A DNA stretch of 64,000 nt, from positions 5,518,001-5,582,000 of the forward strand of contig NZ_CP075691.1 in assembly GCF_020026305.1 (NCBI RefSeq), read 5' to 3'. Positions within the stretch are counted from its first letter, which is position 1. Each line of letters opens with the position of its first letter. The notes under the pieces were generated by a model. It was not told where the DNA came from. It made no database searches and saw only the letters and a program-made list of their open reading frames with translations. A program made the translations under genes and the position numbers. The stretch is from Streptomyces sp. 135. GTDB lineage: Bacteria > Actinomycetota > Actinomycetes > Streptomycetales > Streptomycetaceae. Below, one piece after another: positions 1-8,051 of this stretch.

Positions 1-100
1 GCTCGGCATCTACCCCCGCAACCTCGAAGTCGCCGGGCTCGGCCTCGAGCAGGCCTTCGTGGCGATCACCGCGACCGAGGAGGCCAAGTCGGCATGCTGA
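1..100 (+). CDS. ABC transporter ATP-binding protein, C-terminal end only
   Basis: The frame starting at base 2 is open from the window edge to a TGA at 98-100 and gives about 32 residues. They include GLEQAFVAIT, which resembles the LEEAFLALT stretch at the C-terminus of drug and antibiotic exporter ATPases. The stop overlaps the ATG of the ABC-2 permease in an ATGCTGA arrangement, so the two are translationally coupled. The catalytic part lies outside the window, so the ATPase assignment rests on this tail and on the permease that follows. Confidence 0.75.
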   Translation, partial: LGIYPRNLEVAGLGLEQAFVAITATEEAKSAC

Positions 101-852
101 CCACCTTGACGTCATGGGCCCTGGTCCGGCTGGAGATCACCCGCGCCCTGCGCAACCGCAAGTTCCTGTTCTTCTCCGTCCTCTATCCCGCGATGCTGTT
201 CCTGATCATCGCGGGCAGCCAGGGCGGCTCCGACGAGGTCCCCGGCTCGGGGCTGTCCGTACCCGCGTACGTGATGGTGTCGATGGCGTCCTTCGGCGCC
301 CTCACCGCCGTCCTGATGGGCAACAGCGAGCGCATCGCCAAGGAGCGGGAGAGCGGCTGGGTGCGGCAGCTGCGCCTGACGACGCTGCCCGGCCGCGGCT
401 ACGTGCTGGCGAAGACGGCGAGCGCGGCCGTGGTCAGCCTGCCGTCCATCGTCGTGGTGTTCGCCGTCGCCGCCGCCTTCAAGGACGTCCGCTTCGCGGC
501 CTGGCAGTGGCTGGCGCTGACCGGCGCGATCTGGGCGGGCAGCCTCTGCTTCGCGGCGCTCGGTGTGGCCATCGGCTACCTCGCCTCCGGCGACGCGGTC
601 CGCCCGATCACGATGATCGTCTACTTCGGGCTCTCGCTCCTCGGCGGCCTGTGGATGCCGACGACGACCTTCCCGCAGTGGCTGCGGGACGTCGCGTCCT
701 GGCTGCCCACCCACGCGTACGCTGCCCTCGGGCAGGCGATCGAACTGGGCGACGCCCCGCACGCGAAGGACGTCACCCTGCTCGCCGTCTACTTCATCCT
801 CTTCGCGGGCGGCGCGGCATGGCTGTACCGGAAGGACACACTGAAGGCGTGA
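94..852 (+). CDS. ABC-2 type transporter permease
   Basis: This 252-residue protein has about six hydrophobic segments: around residues 24-42, 55-75, 105-130, 142-162, 172-190 and 228-245. That is the layout of a DrrB/ABC-2 half-size export permease, which pairs with the ATPase ending just upstream. Residues 75-90 (NSERIAKERESGWVRQLR) match the cytosolic loop common to this family. The start overlaps the upstream stop, and the TGA at 850-852 overlaps the GTG of the sensor kinase. The four genes therefore form one operon. A role in drug or antimicrobial-peptide export or resistance, sensed by the adjacent kinase, is inferred from similar operons; the substrate is unknown. Confidence 0.9.
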   Translation: MLTTLTSWALVRLEITRALRNRKFLFFSVLYPAMLFLIIAGSQGGSDEVPGSGLSVPAYVMVSMASFGALTAVLMGNSERIAKERESGWVRQLRLTTLPGRGYVLAKTASAAVVSLPSIVVVFAVAAAFKDVRFAAWQWLALTGAIWAGSLCFAALGVAIGYLASGDAVRPITMIVYFGLSLLGGLWMPTTTFPQWLRDVASWLPTHAYAALGQAIELGDAPHAKDVTLLAVYFILFAGGAAWLYRKDTLKA

Positions 853-2069
853 GCCACCACCACCGCGCCACGGACGCGTACGACATGGGAGGCGGCGAAG
901 GGTCCCACCCGCTGTACACCTTCGGGCAGCCCGTCCGGGACCGCCGCCAGATCCTCGGCAAGGCGCTGTGGATCGGCATCTGGCTGGTCTTCCTGGCGAG
1001 CCCCGTGCGGGACCTCCTGACAGCGGAGCGCACCGCCGCGGCCACGGTGCTCGGCTGGCTGGGCCTGACGGTCTTCGTGGTCTGCTACCTCTCGCTCGTC
1101 TTCCGGTACACCTCCAAGGTGCTCGACTGGGGCAGGGTGCACGGCTGGTTCGCGGCGCAGTTCGCCCTGGCGGTGATCCTCGCGTTCAGCTTCGGCACCA
1201 GCTGGCTGGGCCTGTTCGTCTACGTCTCCGTGTCCGCGGGCGCGGTGCTGCCGCCGCGCCAGGCGGCCTGGATCATCCCGGCGGTCACCGCCGTGCTGAT
1301 CGGGGTGGGTCTGCGCACCGACAGCCTCCAGGACCTCCTCGGCAACCTCGTGGTGCTCAACGTCCTCATCGGCTTCGCGATGAGCGGCGTACGCCAGTTG
1401 GTCCGTACGGCGATCCAGCTCCGCCAGGCACGGGCCACCGTCGCCCAGCTCGCCGCCAACGAGGAGCGGCTGCGGCTGGCCAGGGACCTGCACGACCTGC
1501 TCGGCCACTCGCTCTCCCTGATCACGCTCAAGAGCGAGCTCGCCGGGCGGATGCTCCCCGACCACCCCGACAAGGCCGCCCAGCAGGTCGCCGACATCGA
1601 GCAGGTCAGCCGCCAGGCCCTGGTGGACGTCCGCGAGGCCGTCTCCGGGTACCGCAGGCGCACCCTGGCCGGCGAGCTGGCGGGCGCCCGCACGGCGCTG
1701 ACCGCCGCGGGCATCGAGCCGGGCCTCCCGCTCCGGGCACCGGCCGAACTGCCCGGCGAGGACGGCGAGGCGGCGCTCGCCTGGGCGCTGCGGGAGGCCG
1801 TGACCAACGTCGTGCGGCACAGCGGCGCCCGGCGCTGCACGGTGGCGTTCACGGCCCGCCAGACCCTCGCCGGGCCGCTCCTTGAGCTGACCGTGGAGGA
1901 CGACGGCGTGGGCGGCCAGGGCACGGCCGCGGGTAACGGCCTGACGGGCCTCGCCGAGCGCGTGGAAGCGGTCGGCGGTGCCCTGGAGACGGGCCCGGCG
2001 GGCCGCCGCGGCTTCCGCCTGGCGGCCCGCGTCCCGATGGCCGGGACGGCCGTAGGATCCCCCTCATGA
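849..2069 (+). CDS. sensor histidine kinase, DesK/LiaS (HisKA_3) type
   Basis: The protein has 406 residues from a GTG that overlaps the permease stop. The N-terminal 180 residues carry about five or six membrane segments and no large extracellular domain, as in intramembrane-sensing kinases. The HisKA_3 dimerisation helix follows, with the phospho-acceptor His215 in ARDLHDLLGHSLSL. Next comes a short HATPase_c domain: N-box LREAVTNVVRHSG, G-boxes VEDDGVGG and GNGLTGLAERVEAVGG. The stop overlaps the start of the response regulator (ATGA). It probably senses the stress or substrate handled by the adjacent exporter; that link is inferred from the operon only. Confidence 0.93.
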   Translation: MSHHHRATDAYDMGGGEGSHPLYTFGQPVRDRRQILGKALWIGIWLVFLASPVRDLLTAERTAAATVLGWLGLTVFVVCYLSLVFRYTSKVLDWGRVHGWFAAQFALAVILAFSFGTSWLGLFVYVSVSAGAVLPPRQAAWIIPAVTAVLIGVGLRTDSLQDLLGNLVVLNVLIGFAMSGVRQLVRTAIQLRQARATVAQLAANEERLRLARDLHDLLGHSLSLITLKSELAGRMLPDHPDKAAQQVADIEQVSRQALVDVREAVSGYRRRTLAGELAGARTALTAAGIEPGLPLRAPAELPGEDGEAALAWALREAVTNVVRHSGARRCTVAFTARQTLAGPLLELTVEDDGVGGQGTAAGNGLTGLAERVEAVGGALETGPAGRRGFRLAARVPMAGTAVGSPS

Positions 2070-2716
2070 CCAGCGAGGACGGCCACAGGGTGGCAGGGGG
2101 CGGGAGCGCGACGATCAGGGTGCTCCTCGCCGAGGACCAGTCGATGGTCCGCGAGGCACTCGCGGCGCTGCTCGGCCTGGAGCCGGACATCGAGGTCGTC
2201 GCCCAGGTGGCCCGCGGCGACGAGGTGCTCGCGGCGGCCCGCGCCCACGACGTGGACGTGGCGCTCCTCGACATCGAGATGCCCGGGTGCACGGGCATCG
2301 AAGCGGCGGCCGAACTGCGTGCCGCGCGCCCCGAGTCGAAGATCGTGGTCCTGACCACCTTCGGGCGTCCCGGCTATCTGCGCAGCGCCATGGAGTCCGG
2401 CGCCGACGCGTTCCTCGTCAAGGACGCCCCGGCCGCCCAGCTCGCCGAGGCCGTGCGCAAGGTCCTCGCGGGGGAGCGGGTCATCGACCCGACGCTGGCG
2501 GCGGCGGCCCTCGCGGAGGGCGCGAACCCTCTCACCGACCGCGAGCGCGAGGTCCTGCGGGCCGCGGCCGGCGGGGCCACCAACGCCGAGCTGGCCGACG
2601 CCCTGCACCTCTCCCGGGGCACGGTCCGCAACTACCTCTCCACGGCCATCCAGAAGCTCGCCGTCCGCAACCGCGCGGAGGCGGTCAGGACGGCCCGCGA
2701 CAAGGGCTGGCTCTGA
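2066..2716 (+). CDS. LuxR/NarL-family response regulator
   Basis: The 216-residue protein has an N-terminal receiver domain, with phospho-acceptor Asp69 in LLDIEMPG and a conserved Lys in FLVKDAP. A C-terminal LuxR helix-turn-helix covers about residues 153-210 (LTDREREVLRAAAGGATNAELA, then LHLSRGTVRNYLS). It is the cognate regulator of the kinase whose stop it overlaps by 4 bases. An extra 17 or so residues precede the receiver core, so a start slightly downstream is possible. It most likely activates this ABC-exporter operon, which is the usual behaviour of such sets. Confidence 0.93.
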   Translation: MTSEDGHRVAGGGSATIRVLLAEDQSMVREALAALLGLEPDIEVVAQVARGDEVLAAARAHDVDVALLDIEMPGCTGIEAAAELRAARPESKIVVLTTFGRPGYLRSAMESGADAFLVKDAPAAQLAEAVRKVLAGERVIDPTLAAAALAEGANPLTDREREVLRAAAGGATNAELADALHLSRGTVRNYLSTAIQKLAVRNRAEAVRTARDKGWL

Positions 2717-2732
2717 CCCGCGGCCCGGCCGC

Positions 2733-3589
2733 TCAGTTCAGCAGCGCCCGCGCGCCCCGCGCCTGGAGCCGCGCCCGGTCGGCCGTGGCCGCGTCCCGCC
2801 CGGCCACCTCGTCGGCGTAACGGTCGAGCTCCCGCGCACCTGTCACGAAGTCACCCTTCTGTACGAGGACTTGGGCCCGTTCGTAACGCAGCCGGGCCGG
2901 TGGCGACGGCAGGAGCAGGGACAGTTCGAGCGCCCAGAGCGAGACGTCGCGGCGCTCGGGGCACGCGGCGGCCCAGGCGCGGATGTTGTTCAGGACGCGC
3001 CGCACGATGTCCAGGGTGTCCGCGGGGTCCAGCATCGAGGGCGCGGGCGGCCCGCCGGTGGCCGCCGCGACGAGCAGCTCCACGTCGGTGCCGGTCAGGA
3101 CGCGCCCGCACCGGCGAAGGGGTCGGCGAGCACCTGGTCGTCGCGGGGCCCGAAGCCGACCACGAAGTGGCCCGGCAGCGCCACCCCGTACACGGGAGCG
3201 CCCGCGCGCCGCGCCACCTCCATCCACAGCACGGAGAGCAGGATCGGCAGCCCGCCGCGGCGCCGCAGCACCCGGTGCAGCAGGGAGGCCTCCAGGCGCT
3301 GGTAATCACCCGGCCTGCCCCTGAACCCGAACTGCGCGCCGAGGAGTTCGGCCAGGGCGTCGGCCCACGCGCGGGGGCCGACGGCGCCGCGGGCCCGGTG
3401 GCCGTGCGCGGCCCGTTCCGCGAGCCGCCCGATCAGGCGCCGGGCCCGGTCGATGTCCTGCCGGCCGAGGGAGGGGTCGGCCTCCGCGCCGATCAGCAGG
3501 CACAGCAGCGCGAGATCGGGCCGCGGGGCACCGGCCTCGGCGGCGAACAGCCGCCGCCACTCGGTGGCTTGGGGGGGTCGGGGATGCAT
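2733..3589 (-). pseudogene. SirB1-like transglutaminase-fold/TPR protein, frame-disrupted tandem copy
   Basis: Read on the minus strand, the N-terminal half is open from ATG 3589 to a stop at 3095 and ends LADPFAGAGAS. The C-terminal half continues in another frame from about 3110 to the stop at 2733 (LLTG-like VLTGTDVELLV, then VRRVLNNIRAWAAACPERRD). The intact neighbour at 3639-4469 reads straight through this point (PFDGGRLLTG). One missing base, or two extra ones, in the GC run near 3105-3113 explains the break. The family is Transglut_core2/SirB1 with C-terminal TPR-like helices. The usual transglutaminase cysteine is not evident, so enzymatic activity is doubtful. The start has the same upstream context (CACGAGG, 5-6 bases before ATG) as the paralog. 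The break may be a sequencing error. Confidence 0.8.
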
Positions 3590-3638
3590 ACGTCCCTCGT
3601 GCCCGGTCGGCCCGATCGAGTACCGCCGCCCCGGCCGC

Positions 3639-4469
3639 TCAGTTCAGCATGGCCCGGGCCGCCCGCGCCTGCTGGCGCACCCGGTCCGCCGTGGTCGGCT
3701 CCACGGCCGTCACCACGTCGGCGTACTCGTCGAGCTCCGCCGCGCCGCCGAGGAAGTCGCCGCGCTGGACGAGGAGTTGGGCGCGTTCGTAGCGCAGCCG
3801 CGCCGGGTGCGCGGGCAGCAGCAGCGAGAGGTCGAGGGCCCACAGCGCGACCTCCGAGCGCTCGGGACGCGCGGCGGCCCAGGCGCGGATGTTGTTGAGG
3901 ATGCGCTGCACGATGTTCAGCGGGTCGGCGGGCGTCAGCATCGACGGCTGGATCCCGGTGCCCGCGGTTCCCGCCACCAGCAGCTCCGCGTCCTGCCCTG
4001 TCAGCAGCCGTCCGCCGTCGAAGGGGTCGGCGAGCACCTGGTCGTCGCGGGGCCCGAAGCCGACCACGAAGTGGCCCGGCAGCGCTACCCCGTACACGGG
4101 AGCGCCCGCCCGCCGCGCCACCTCCATCCACACGACGGAGAGCAGGATCGGCAGCCCCCTGCGGCGCCGCAGCACCTCGTGCAGCAGGGAGGACTCAAGC
4201 CGCTGGTAGTCGCCCGGCGTCCCTTCGAACCCGCACTGTTCACCGAGGAGTTCGGCCATCGCCGACGCCCACGCGCGGGGCCCGCCGGGCCGGAAGGGCA
4301 GCAGCCCCGCGAGCCGGTCCAGCTCGATCTCGGCGGCGTCGATGCCCGCCTCGTCCAGTGAGGGGTCGGCCTCCGTGCCGATCAGCAGACACAGCAGGGC
4401 GAGTCCGGGCCGTTCGGACCGTGCCTCTTCGGCGAACCGCCGCCGCCATTCGCCGGACTCCGCGTGCAT
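3639..4469 (-). CDS. SirB1-like transglutaminase-fold/TPR protein (intact tandem paralog)
   Basis: The protein has 276 residues. The core LPILLSVVWMEVARRAGAPV followed by GVALPGHFVVGF is the Transglut_core2 signature seen in SirB1 proteins. The C-terminal 90 residues (NNIRAWAAARPE, LRYERAQLLVQRGDF) form TPR-like helices. The start at 4469 is preferred because GAGG lies 5 bases upstream, and because it aligns with the start of the tandem copy at 2733-3589. An upstream ATG at 4487 is also in frame. No catalytic cysteine is apparent, so the role is probably structural or binding; the function is not established. Its closest neighbour is its own duplicate. Confidence 0.85.
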   Translation of the reverse strand: MHAESGEWRRRFAEEARSERPGLALLCLLIGTEADPSLDEAGIDAAEIELDRLAGLLPFRPGGPRAWASAMAELLGEQCGFEGTPGDYQRLESSLLHEVLRRRRGLPILLSVVWMEVARRAGAPVYGVALPGHFVVGFGPRDDQVLADPFDGGRLLTGQDAELLVAGTAGTGIQPSMLTPADPLNIVQRILNNIRAWAAARPERSEVALWALDLSLLLPAHPARLRYERAQLLVQRGDFLGGAAELDEYADVVTAVEPTTADRVRQQARAARAMLN

Positions 4470-4545
4470 ACGTGCCTCGTGTCTCATGCCCTCGCCGGGC
4501 TGCTTTCCGTGCCGTGCCGTGCTGACCCCGCCGGGCCGCTCCCGC

Positions 4546-5553
4546 TCAGGCCCCGCCGTGCCGGTAGTGGTGATGGGCGTGATGCGCCGCGAAGCCCATC
4601 CGGCCGTACAGCGCCCGCGCACCGTCGTTGCCCTCCTCGACCTGGAGCCAGGCCGCCGACGCGCCGTCGGACAGGGCCTGACGGGCCAGCGCGGTCATCA
4701 CCGCGGTGGCGAGTCCCTGCCGCCGGTGCTCCGGGTCCACCTCGACCGCCATGAACCCGGCCCAGCGTCCGTCCACCACGCACCGCCCGATCGCGGCCAT
4801 GGAGTCACCGCTCCCGGGCACGGAAGCGAACCACACCGAGGGCCCGCTCGCCAGCACCTTGGGCACATGAGGTGCCAAGTCCCCGGACCGCCCGTAGCGC
4901 CGCAGCCACGCCTCGCCGCAGGACCGGGACAGGTCTACGCGCGACACGTCCACGTCGACATTCGGATCGGCGATCGGCGCGAGAGCGCCGATGTGCAGCT
5001 CAGCGCTCACCTCGCGCTCCCACCCGCGCGCCGCCAGCTCGGCGCAGAGCAGCTCCTGGGTGCCCTCGGCGCCGGTCGCGGCCTGGATGCGGGCGGGCAG
5101 CCCGCGGGCCGCGTACCACTGGCGTACGTAACTCAGCGCCTCGTCCAGCGGCCGTCCCGGGTCGCCCAGCGGCAGCACCGAGTTGAGGCGGCGCATGTAG
5201 CCGGACGAGGCCCGCAGCTCCCAGTCGCCGAGCCGCTCGCTCTCCACCGGCTGCCAGGCCCGCGCGGAGACCCGGGCCAGCTCGGCGTACGAGGCGGCGG
5301 GGCCCCGCCGGCGGGCCGGTGCCGACGGCACGACCTTGCCCGCGACCAGGGAGTGTTCCGGGATGCGGACGCTCTCGCCGTTCCGCCGTGTGATGACCAC
5401 CACACCATTGGTCCACGATGTGAGAACACCGACCGTGTCGGTGAACTTGCCCCCGGGTTCTCCCGCCTCACCCAGGCGCCGGACGGAGACCCGTTTCCCC
5501 ACGTCAGCAGGGGTGATGCGGACCTCAAGCCGTCCGCCCGCAGTGAATTCCAC
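4546..5553 (-). CDS. GNAT-family N-acetyltransferase
   Basis: The N-terminal third (MEFTAGGRLEVRITPADVGKRVSV) is an SH3-like or histone-acetyltransferase-cofactor-like module with a tract ending SWTNGVVVITRRNG. The C-terminal GNAT domain shows the acetyl-CoA loop HRRQGLATAVMTALARQAL and the terminal QVEEGNDGARALYGRMGF motif. I chose the GTG at 5553 (335 residues) because the conserved region begins there and AGGAGG lies upstream. An in-frame ATG at 5583 is an alternative. The gene is divergent from fdxA, so 5554-5696 must hold promoters for both. The substrate is unknown. Confidence 0.85.
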   Translation of the reverse strand: MEFTAGGRLEVRITPADVGKRVSVRRLGEAGEPGGKFTDTVGVLTSWTNGVVVITRRNGESVRIPEHSLVAGKVVPSAPARRRGPAASYAELARVSARAWQPVESERLGDWELRASSGYMRRLNSVLPLGDPGRPLDEALSYVRQWYAARGLPARIQAATGAEGTQELLCAELAARGWEREVSAELHIGALAPIADPNVDVDVSRVDLSRSCGEAWLRRYGRSGDLAPHVPKVLASGPSVWFASVPGSGDSMAAIGRCVVDGRWAGFMAVEVDPEHRRQGLATAVMTALARQALSDGASAAWLQVEEGNDGARALYGRMGFAAHHAHHHYRHGGA

Positions 5554-5696
5554 AGCTCTGTACGCCCCTCCTGTTCGGATCATGCCCAGGAACGGAGATA
5601 CTAGGTGCGGGCATCGACGACGCCGCGCTCCCGCGCGCCAGGCGAGCGGAGCCTGAGGACGGCCCGCCAACGCCCGTATCGAGGAGGAACGACAGC

Positions 5697-6017
5697 GTGA
5701 CCTACGTCATCGCGCAGCCTTGTGTCGACGTCAAGGACAAGGCGTGCATCGAGGAGTGCCCGGTCGACTGCATTTACGAGGGCTCCCGGTCCTTGTACAT
5801 CCACCCGGACGAATGCGTCGACTGTGGTGCCTGTGAACCGGTCTGCCCGGTCGAGGCGATCTTCTACGAGGACGACACTCCCGAGGAGTGGAAGGACTAC
5901 TACAAGGCGAACGTCGAGTTCTTCGACGAGCTCGGTTCGCCCGGTGGCGCGAGCAAGCTCGGCCTGATCGAGCGCGACCACCCCTTCATCGCCGCACTGC
6001 CGCCGCAGAACCAGTAA
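5697..6017 (+). CDS. fdxA: 7Fe ferredoxin FdxA
   Basis: This 106-residue soluble electron carrier binds one [3Fe-4S] and one [4Fe-4S] cluster. The ligands are visible: C9, C17 and C21-Pro at the N-terminus, with C25, then C40-x2-C43-x2-C46-x3-C50-Pro. The length and the C-terminal tail (RDHPFIAALPPQNQ) match the actinobacterial FdxA/FdxC type. The GTG start at 5697 has GAGGAGG 9 bases upstream. It sits directly upstream of dapC, the same pairing as fdxC-dapC (Rv1177-Rv1178) in mycobacteria. The partner enzyme is not evident. Confidence 0.96.
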   Translation: MTYVIAQPCVDVKDKACIEECPVDCIYEGSRSLYIHPDECVDCGACEPVCPVEAIFYEDDTPEEWKDYYKANVEFFDELGSPGGASKLGLIERDHPFIAALPPQNQ

Positions 6018-6134
6018 CGACGGCCTGAGCACCGCCCCGGTCCCGTACGGCACGTCCCGCGTACGGGACCGAGGTGTTTCCACGGGAGCGTGCGAGGCGC
6101 CCCCGAAGAACAAGCGCACCACGGGAGTGAGCAC

Positions 6135-7229
6135 GTGTCCGCAGTCTCCGATCGGCTTCCCGCCTTCCCCTGGGACAAGCTGGAGCCCTACAAGGCCACG
6201 GCGGCCGCGCACCCGGGCGGCATCGTCGACCTGTCCGTGGGGACGCCGGTCGACCCGGTCCCCGAGCTGATCCAGAAGGCCCTCGTCGGGGCCGCCGACT
6301 CGCCGGGCTATCCGACGGTGTGGGGCACCCCCGAGCTGCGCGACGCGATCACCGGCTGGTGCCGGCGGCGGCTTGGCGCACAGGACATCACGCACCGCGA
6401 GGTGCTGCCGGTCGTCGGCTCCAAGGAGCTGGTGGCGTGGCTCCCGACGCAGCTGGGGCTCGGCCCCGGCGACGTCGTCGCCTACCCCCGCCTCGCCTAC
6501 CCCACGTACGAGGTGGGCGCCCGGCTCGCCCGTGCCGACTACGTGGCCTACGACGAGCCCACGGACCTCGACCCCACCCGCCTCAAGCTCCTGTGGCTGA
6601 ACTCGCCCTCCAACCCGACCGGTCGGGTCCTCACGGCCGAGGAGCTGACCCGCACCGTCGCCTGGGCGCGCGAGCACGGCGTGCTGCTGGTCAGCGACGA
6701 GTGCTACCTGGAGCTCGGCTGGGAGGCCGACCCGGTCTCGGTGCTGCACCCGGACGTGTGCGGCGGTTCGTACGACGGGATCGTCGCCGTCCACTCGCTC
6801 TCCAAGCGGTCGAACCTCGCCGGCTACCGCGCCGCGTTCATCGCCGGTGACGCGGCCGTCCTCGGCGACCTGCTGCAGATCCGCAAGCACGGCGGCATGA
6901 TGACCTCCGCGCCGACCCAGGCCGCCGTCGTCGCGGCGCTCGGGGACGACGAGCACGTCCGCGAGCAGCGCGAGCGGTACGCGGCCCGGCGCGCCGCCCT
7001 GCGCGACGCCCTCCTGAAGCACGGCTTCCAGATTGAGCACAGTGAGGCGAGCCTGTATCTGTGGGCGACGCGCGAGGAGTCCTGCTGGGACACCGTCGGC
7101 CACCTCGCCGGGCTCGGCATCCTCGTGGCGCCCGGCGACTTCTACGGCCCGGCGGGCGACCGCTTCGTGCGCGTGGCGCTGACGGCGACGGACGAGCGGG
7201 TGGCCGCGGCGGTCGAGCGCCTGGGGTGA
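6135..7229 (+). CDS. dapC: N-succinyldiaminopimelate aminotransferase DapC
   Basis: This fold-type I PLP aminotransferase has 364 residues. The PLP lysine is K224 in HSLSKRSNLAGYR, and the substrate/PLP motif LNSPSNPTGRV lies near residue 157. It transfers an amino group to N-succinyl-2-amino-6-ketopimelate in the lysine and meso-diaminopimelate pathway; dapE, for the next step, lies 1.8 kb downstream. The GTG at 6135 begins the conserved VSAVSDRLPAFPWDKL start and follows GGGAGTGA. The fdxA-dapC gap is 117 bases. A strong terminator follows at 7242-7280. Confidence 0.93.
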   Translation: MSAVSDRLPAFPWDKLEPYKATAAAHPGGIVDLSVGTPVDPVPELIQKALVGAADSPGYPTVWGTPELRDAITGWCRRRLGAQDITHREVLPVVGSKELVAWLPTQLGLGPGDVVAYPRLAYPTYEVGARLARADYVAYDEPTDLDPTRLKLLWLNSPSNPTGRVLTAEELTRTVAWAREHGVLLVSDECYLELGWEADPVSVLHPDVCGGSYDGIVAVHSLSKRSNLAGYRAAFIAGDAAVLGDLLQIRKHGGMMTSAPTQAAVVAALGDDEHVREQRERYAARRAALRDALLKHGFQIEHSEASLYLWATREESCWDTVGHLAGLGILVAPGDFYGPAGDRFVRVALTATDERVAAAVERLG

Positions 7230-7241
7230 GCCCCTGAGCAC

Positions 7242-7280
7242 GACGCAGGGCCCGGAGCCATCGGCTCCGGGCCCTGCGTC
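7242..7280 (+). terminator. Strong hairpin terminator between dapC and the convergent secreted-protein gene
   Basis: A perfect 18-bp inverted repeat (7242-7259 with 7263-7280; arm begins GACGCAGGGCCC) has a 3-base loop. It lies between two convergent genes and probably works in both directions. There is no U-tract, as is usual in Streptomyces. Confidence 0.85.
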
Positions 7281-7295
7281 ATGAGGTGCGAGTGA

Positions 7296-7724
7296 TCAGC
7301 CGAGAGGCAGGCCCTGGGTCGGCAGACCGCCCTTGGCGACACCGTCGGTGGGCAGACCGGCGCCGGTGGCCGTGCCCGCCGTCTCGCCGACCACCTCACC
7401 GGCGCTGGCCGCGAGGTCACCGGCGGCCTTCTGCGCGGCGGGGGTCGCGGTCTTGGCGCTCTTGCCGACGACCTTGCCCGCGGTCGGGACGCCCTTCTTC
7501 ACGGCCTTGCTGCCGGTGTCACCGGCGACCTTGGTGGTCTTCTGGGCGGCGCCGTCGACGGTGTCGCCGATGCCGGCGCCGTCCAGCGCGGTCAGCCCGC
7601 CCAGGTCGGGGGCAGCAGGCAGGCCAACGGCGCTCGCGGAGCCGGCCGCACCGACCACGGAAGCTGCGCCTGCTGCGCTGAGCAGCGCGGCGCGGGCGAT
7701 CCGGCGGGTCAGGGGGAGGGACAT
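7296..7724 (-). CDS. Small secreted Ala/Gly/Thr-rich protein, unknown function
   Basis: The 142-residue protein starts with a clear Sec signal peptide (RRIARAALLSAAGAASVVG, cleavage near AGSASA-VG around residue 32). The mature part has low complexity: Lys/Ala/Thr-rich in the middle (KAVKKGVPTAGKVVGKSAKT) and Gly/Leu/Pro-rich at the end, with no cysteines or recognisable domain. AGGAG lies 5 bases before the ATG. Homologs are widespread in Streptomyces and are sometimes labelled ATP-binding, but I see no nucleotide motif. It is probably cell-wall associated or extracellular. Confidence 0.8.
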   Translation of the reverse strand: MSLPLTRRIARAALLSAAGAASVVGAAGSASAVGLPAAPDLGGLTALDGAGIGDTVDGAAQKTTKVAGDTGSKAVKKGVPTAGKVVGKSAKTATPAAQKAAGDLAASAGEVVGETAGTATGAGLPTDGVAKGGLPTQGLPLG

Positions 7725-8051
7725 GATGCTCCTTCAGACGGGGAGAGAACGTTGGGGTGTCCGGCCGGTTCGGTTCCGGCGTCCCACCGGATGGCTTCCG
7801 GCGATCGGACACAGTGGATACCGCTCGAAGCCCGCGAAGGTTGCGGTGCGCCAACGTAAAGAGTTGGCAATGCGTCGCATTATCGGCTCTGGATAAAAAC
7901 GGGCAAAAAGCTCGTGTTTCCGGAGCGCTGCCGAAACCTTAATTCCCTTTGGCCGCACGGCCTTTCAGGGTGCCTCGGCAGACCCGCGGGAAATCCGGGC
8001 GGCGCGTCGCCGTGCCGTGCTCGCCGCCCCTCGATCGGGTGACCGGCCGCA
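7725..8051. other. Intergenic region with an AT-rich promoter island
   Basis: The 327 bases between two minus-strand genes contain no credible gene. The part near 7855-7945 is unusually AT-rich for this genome and carries the promoter described at 7879-7906. About 150 bases of untranslated leader would then precede the secreted-protein gene. I could not recognise a known riboswitch fold in that leader. Confidence 0.5.
7879..7906 (-). promoter_or_regulatory. Putative vegetative promoter for the secreted-protein gene
   Basis: On the minus strand a -35 box TTGCCC (7901-7906) is followed after 16 bases by a -10 box GATAAT (7879-7884), close to the actinobacterial vegetative consensus. Transcription would start near 7872 and give a leader of about 150 bases. 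Confidence 0.5.

Noticed and set aside
112..762. Long minus-strand frame opposite the ABC-2 permease
   Set aside because: It is a shadow frame of high-GC coding DNA: Arg/Gly/Glu-rich, without domains, and antisense to a clear permease.
7734..7958. 74-codon minus-strand frame in the intergenic region
   Set aside because: There is no ribosome site, it covers the proposed promoter, and the composition is not protein-like.
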